Of a stretch of 17,018 nucleotides of DNA, positions 16,797 to 17,018 are shown piece by piece. Positions within the stretch are counted from its first letter, which is position 1. The number at the start of each line of letters is the position of its first letter. The position numbers were made by a program, and so were the translations under genes. The notes beneath the pieces were generated by a model. That model saw only the letters and a list, made by a program, of their open reading frames with translations. It was not told the DNA's origin and searched no databases. The stretch comes from Flavobacterium psychrophilum (GTDB lineage: Bacteria > Bacteroidota > Bacteroidia > Flavobacteriales > Flavobacteriaceae). Location: the NCBI GenBank assembly GCA_945878515.1, contig CAMCTL010000064.1, forward strand, positions 1 through 17,018. Reading direction: 5' to 3'.

Positions 16797-17018
16797 ATGG
16801 AAGACATACTAATTTCAATTCGATTTTCAGTTTTTGAATCCATGGAGACATTACCAAATGACATTCAAGATCTAATGTCTCAAGCGGTCGAAGTTAGAAA
16901 AAATGCTTATGCTCCATATTCCAAATTTAGAGTCGGAACTGCCTTATTACTAGACAATGGAAAAATAATTTTGGGTTCTAACCAAGAAAATGCTGCTTAT
17001 CCATCAGGGCTATGCGCC
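16797..17018 (+). CDS. cdd: Cytidine deaminase, 5' part (cut by right edge)
   Basis: The first 74 residues are visible, starting MEDILISIRFSVFESMETLP. The motif NAYAPYSKFRVGTALLL (36-52) followed by NQENAAYPSGLCA (62-74) is that of bacterial homotetrameric cytidine deaminases. The Cys in GLCA is the expected zinc ligand, and the window ends just before the expected catalytic Glu. The enzyme deaminates cytidine and deoxycytidine to uridine and deoxyuridine in pyrimidine salvage. The start follows the porV stop by 66 bases, with no terminator hairpin in the gap, so read-through from porV is possible. It has no evident functional link to secretion; a cdd gene next to porV is, as I recall, normal for Flavobacterium. 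Confidence 0.92.
   Translation, partial: MEDILISIRFSVFESMETLPNDIQDLMSQAVEVRKNAYAPYSKFRVGTALLLDNGKIILGSNQENAAYPSGLCA

Noticed and set aside
1..17018. Search for a new defence system, mobile element or CRISPR array
   Set aside because: All genes fall into known uptake, cell-wall, secretion or salvage families; no direct-repeat arrays, transposase, integrase or terminal inverted repeats were seen.

Overview
The window looks like chromosome of a gliding member of the Bacteroidota, most likely Flavobacterium or a close relative. The evidence is AT-rich DNA, A-rich leaders instead of Shine-Dalgarno sites, TAnnTTTG-type promoter elements, a SusC/SusD pair, and the gliding/type IX secretion genes gldJ, porU and porV side by side. 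I see no rRNA, tRNA, CRISPR array, insertion sequence or phage gene.

Left part (1-8001, all minus strand): a polysaccharide utilization locus. It reads, in transcription order, SusC-like TonB-dependent receptor (8001-4951), SusD-like lipoprotein (4939-3419), a multidomain PKD lipoprotein that is probably a surface glycan-binding protein (3407-1794), a second smaller PKD lipoprotein (1778-891), and a PKD-GH16 endo-glucanase lipoprotein (809 to beyond the left edge). Gaps between the first four genes are 11-15 bases, so they are one operon. A 12-bp hairpin separates the last lipoprotein from the GH16 gene. The GH16 catalytic motif and the layout suggest a beta-1,3-glucan (laminarin-type) or mixed-linkage glucan as substrate. 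Glycan would be bound and cut at the cell surface by the lipoproteins and imported by SusC/SusD.

Middle (8002-8398): a 397-base AT-rich spacer with the probable susC promoter. It also holds a short plus-strand open frame that could be a gene remnant.

Right part (8399-17018): housekeeping and secretion genes. murF (cell wall) and gldJ (gliding and T9SS lipoprotein) lie on the minus strand, separated by a clear intrinsic terminator. Divergent from gldJ are porU (the T9SS sortase-like C25 peptidase) and porV (its outer-membrane shuttle partner), with a good promoter between them. They are followed by the 5' part of a cytidine deaminase gene (cdd), cut off by the right edge.

Every gene belongs to a recognisable family. 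The parts that are less explained are the two adjacent lipoproteins with related C-terminal domains, the PKD module shared by three consecutive lipoproteins, the internal hairpin in the operon, and the possible gene remnant in the spacer.
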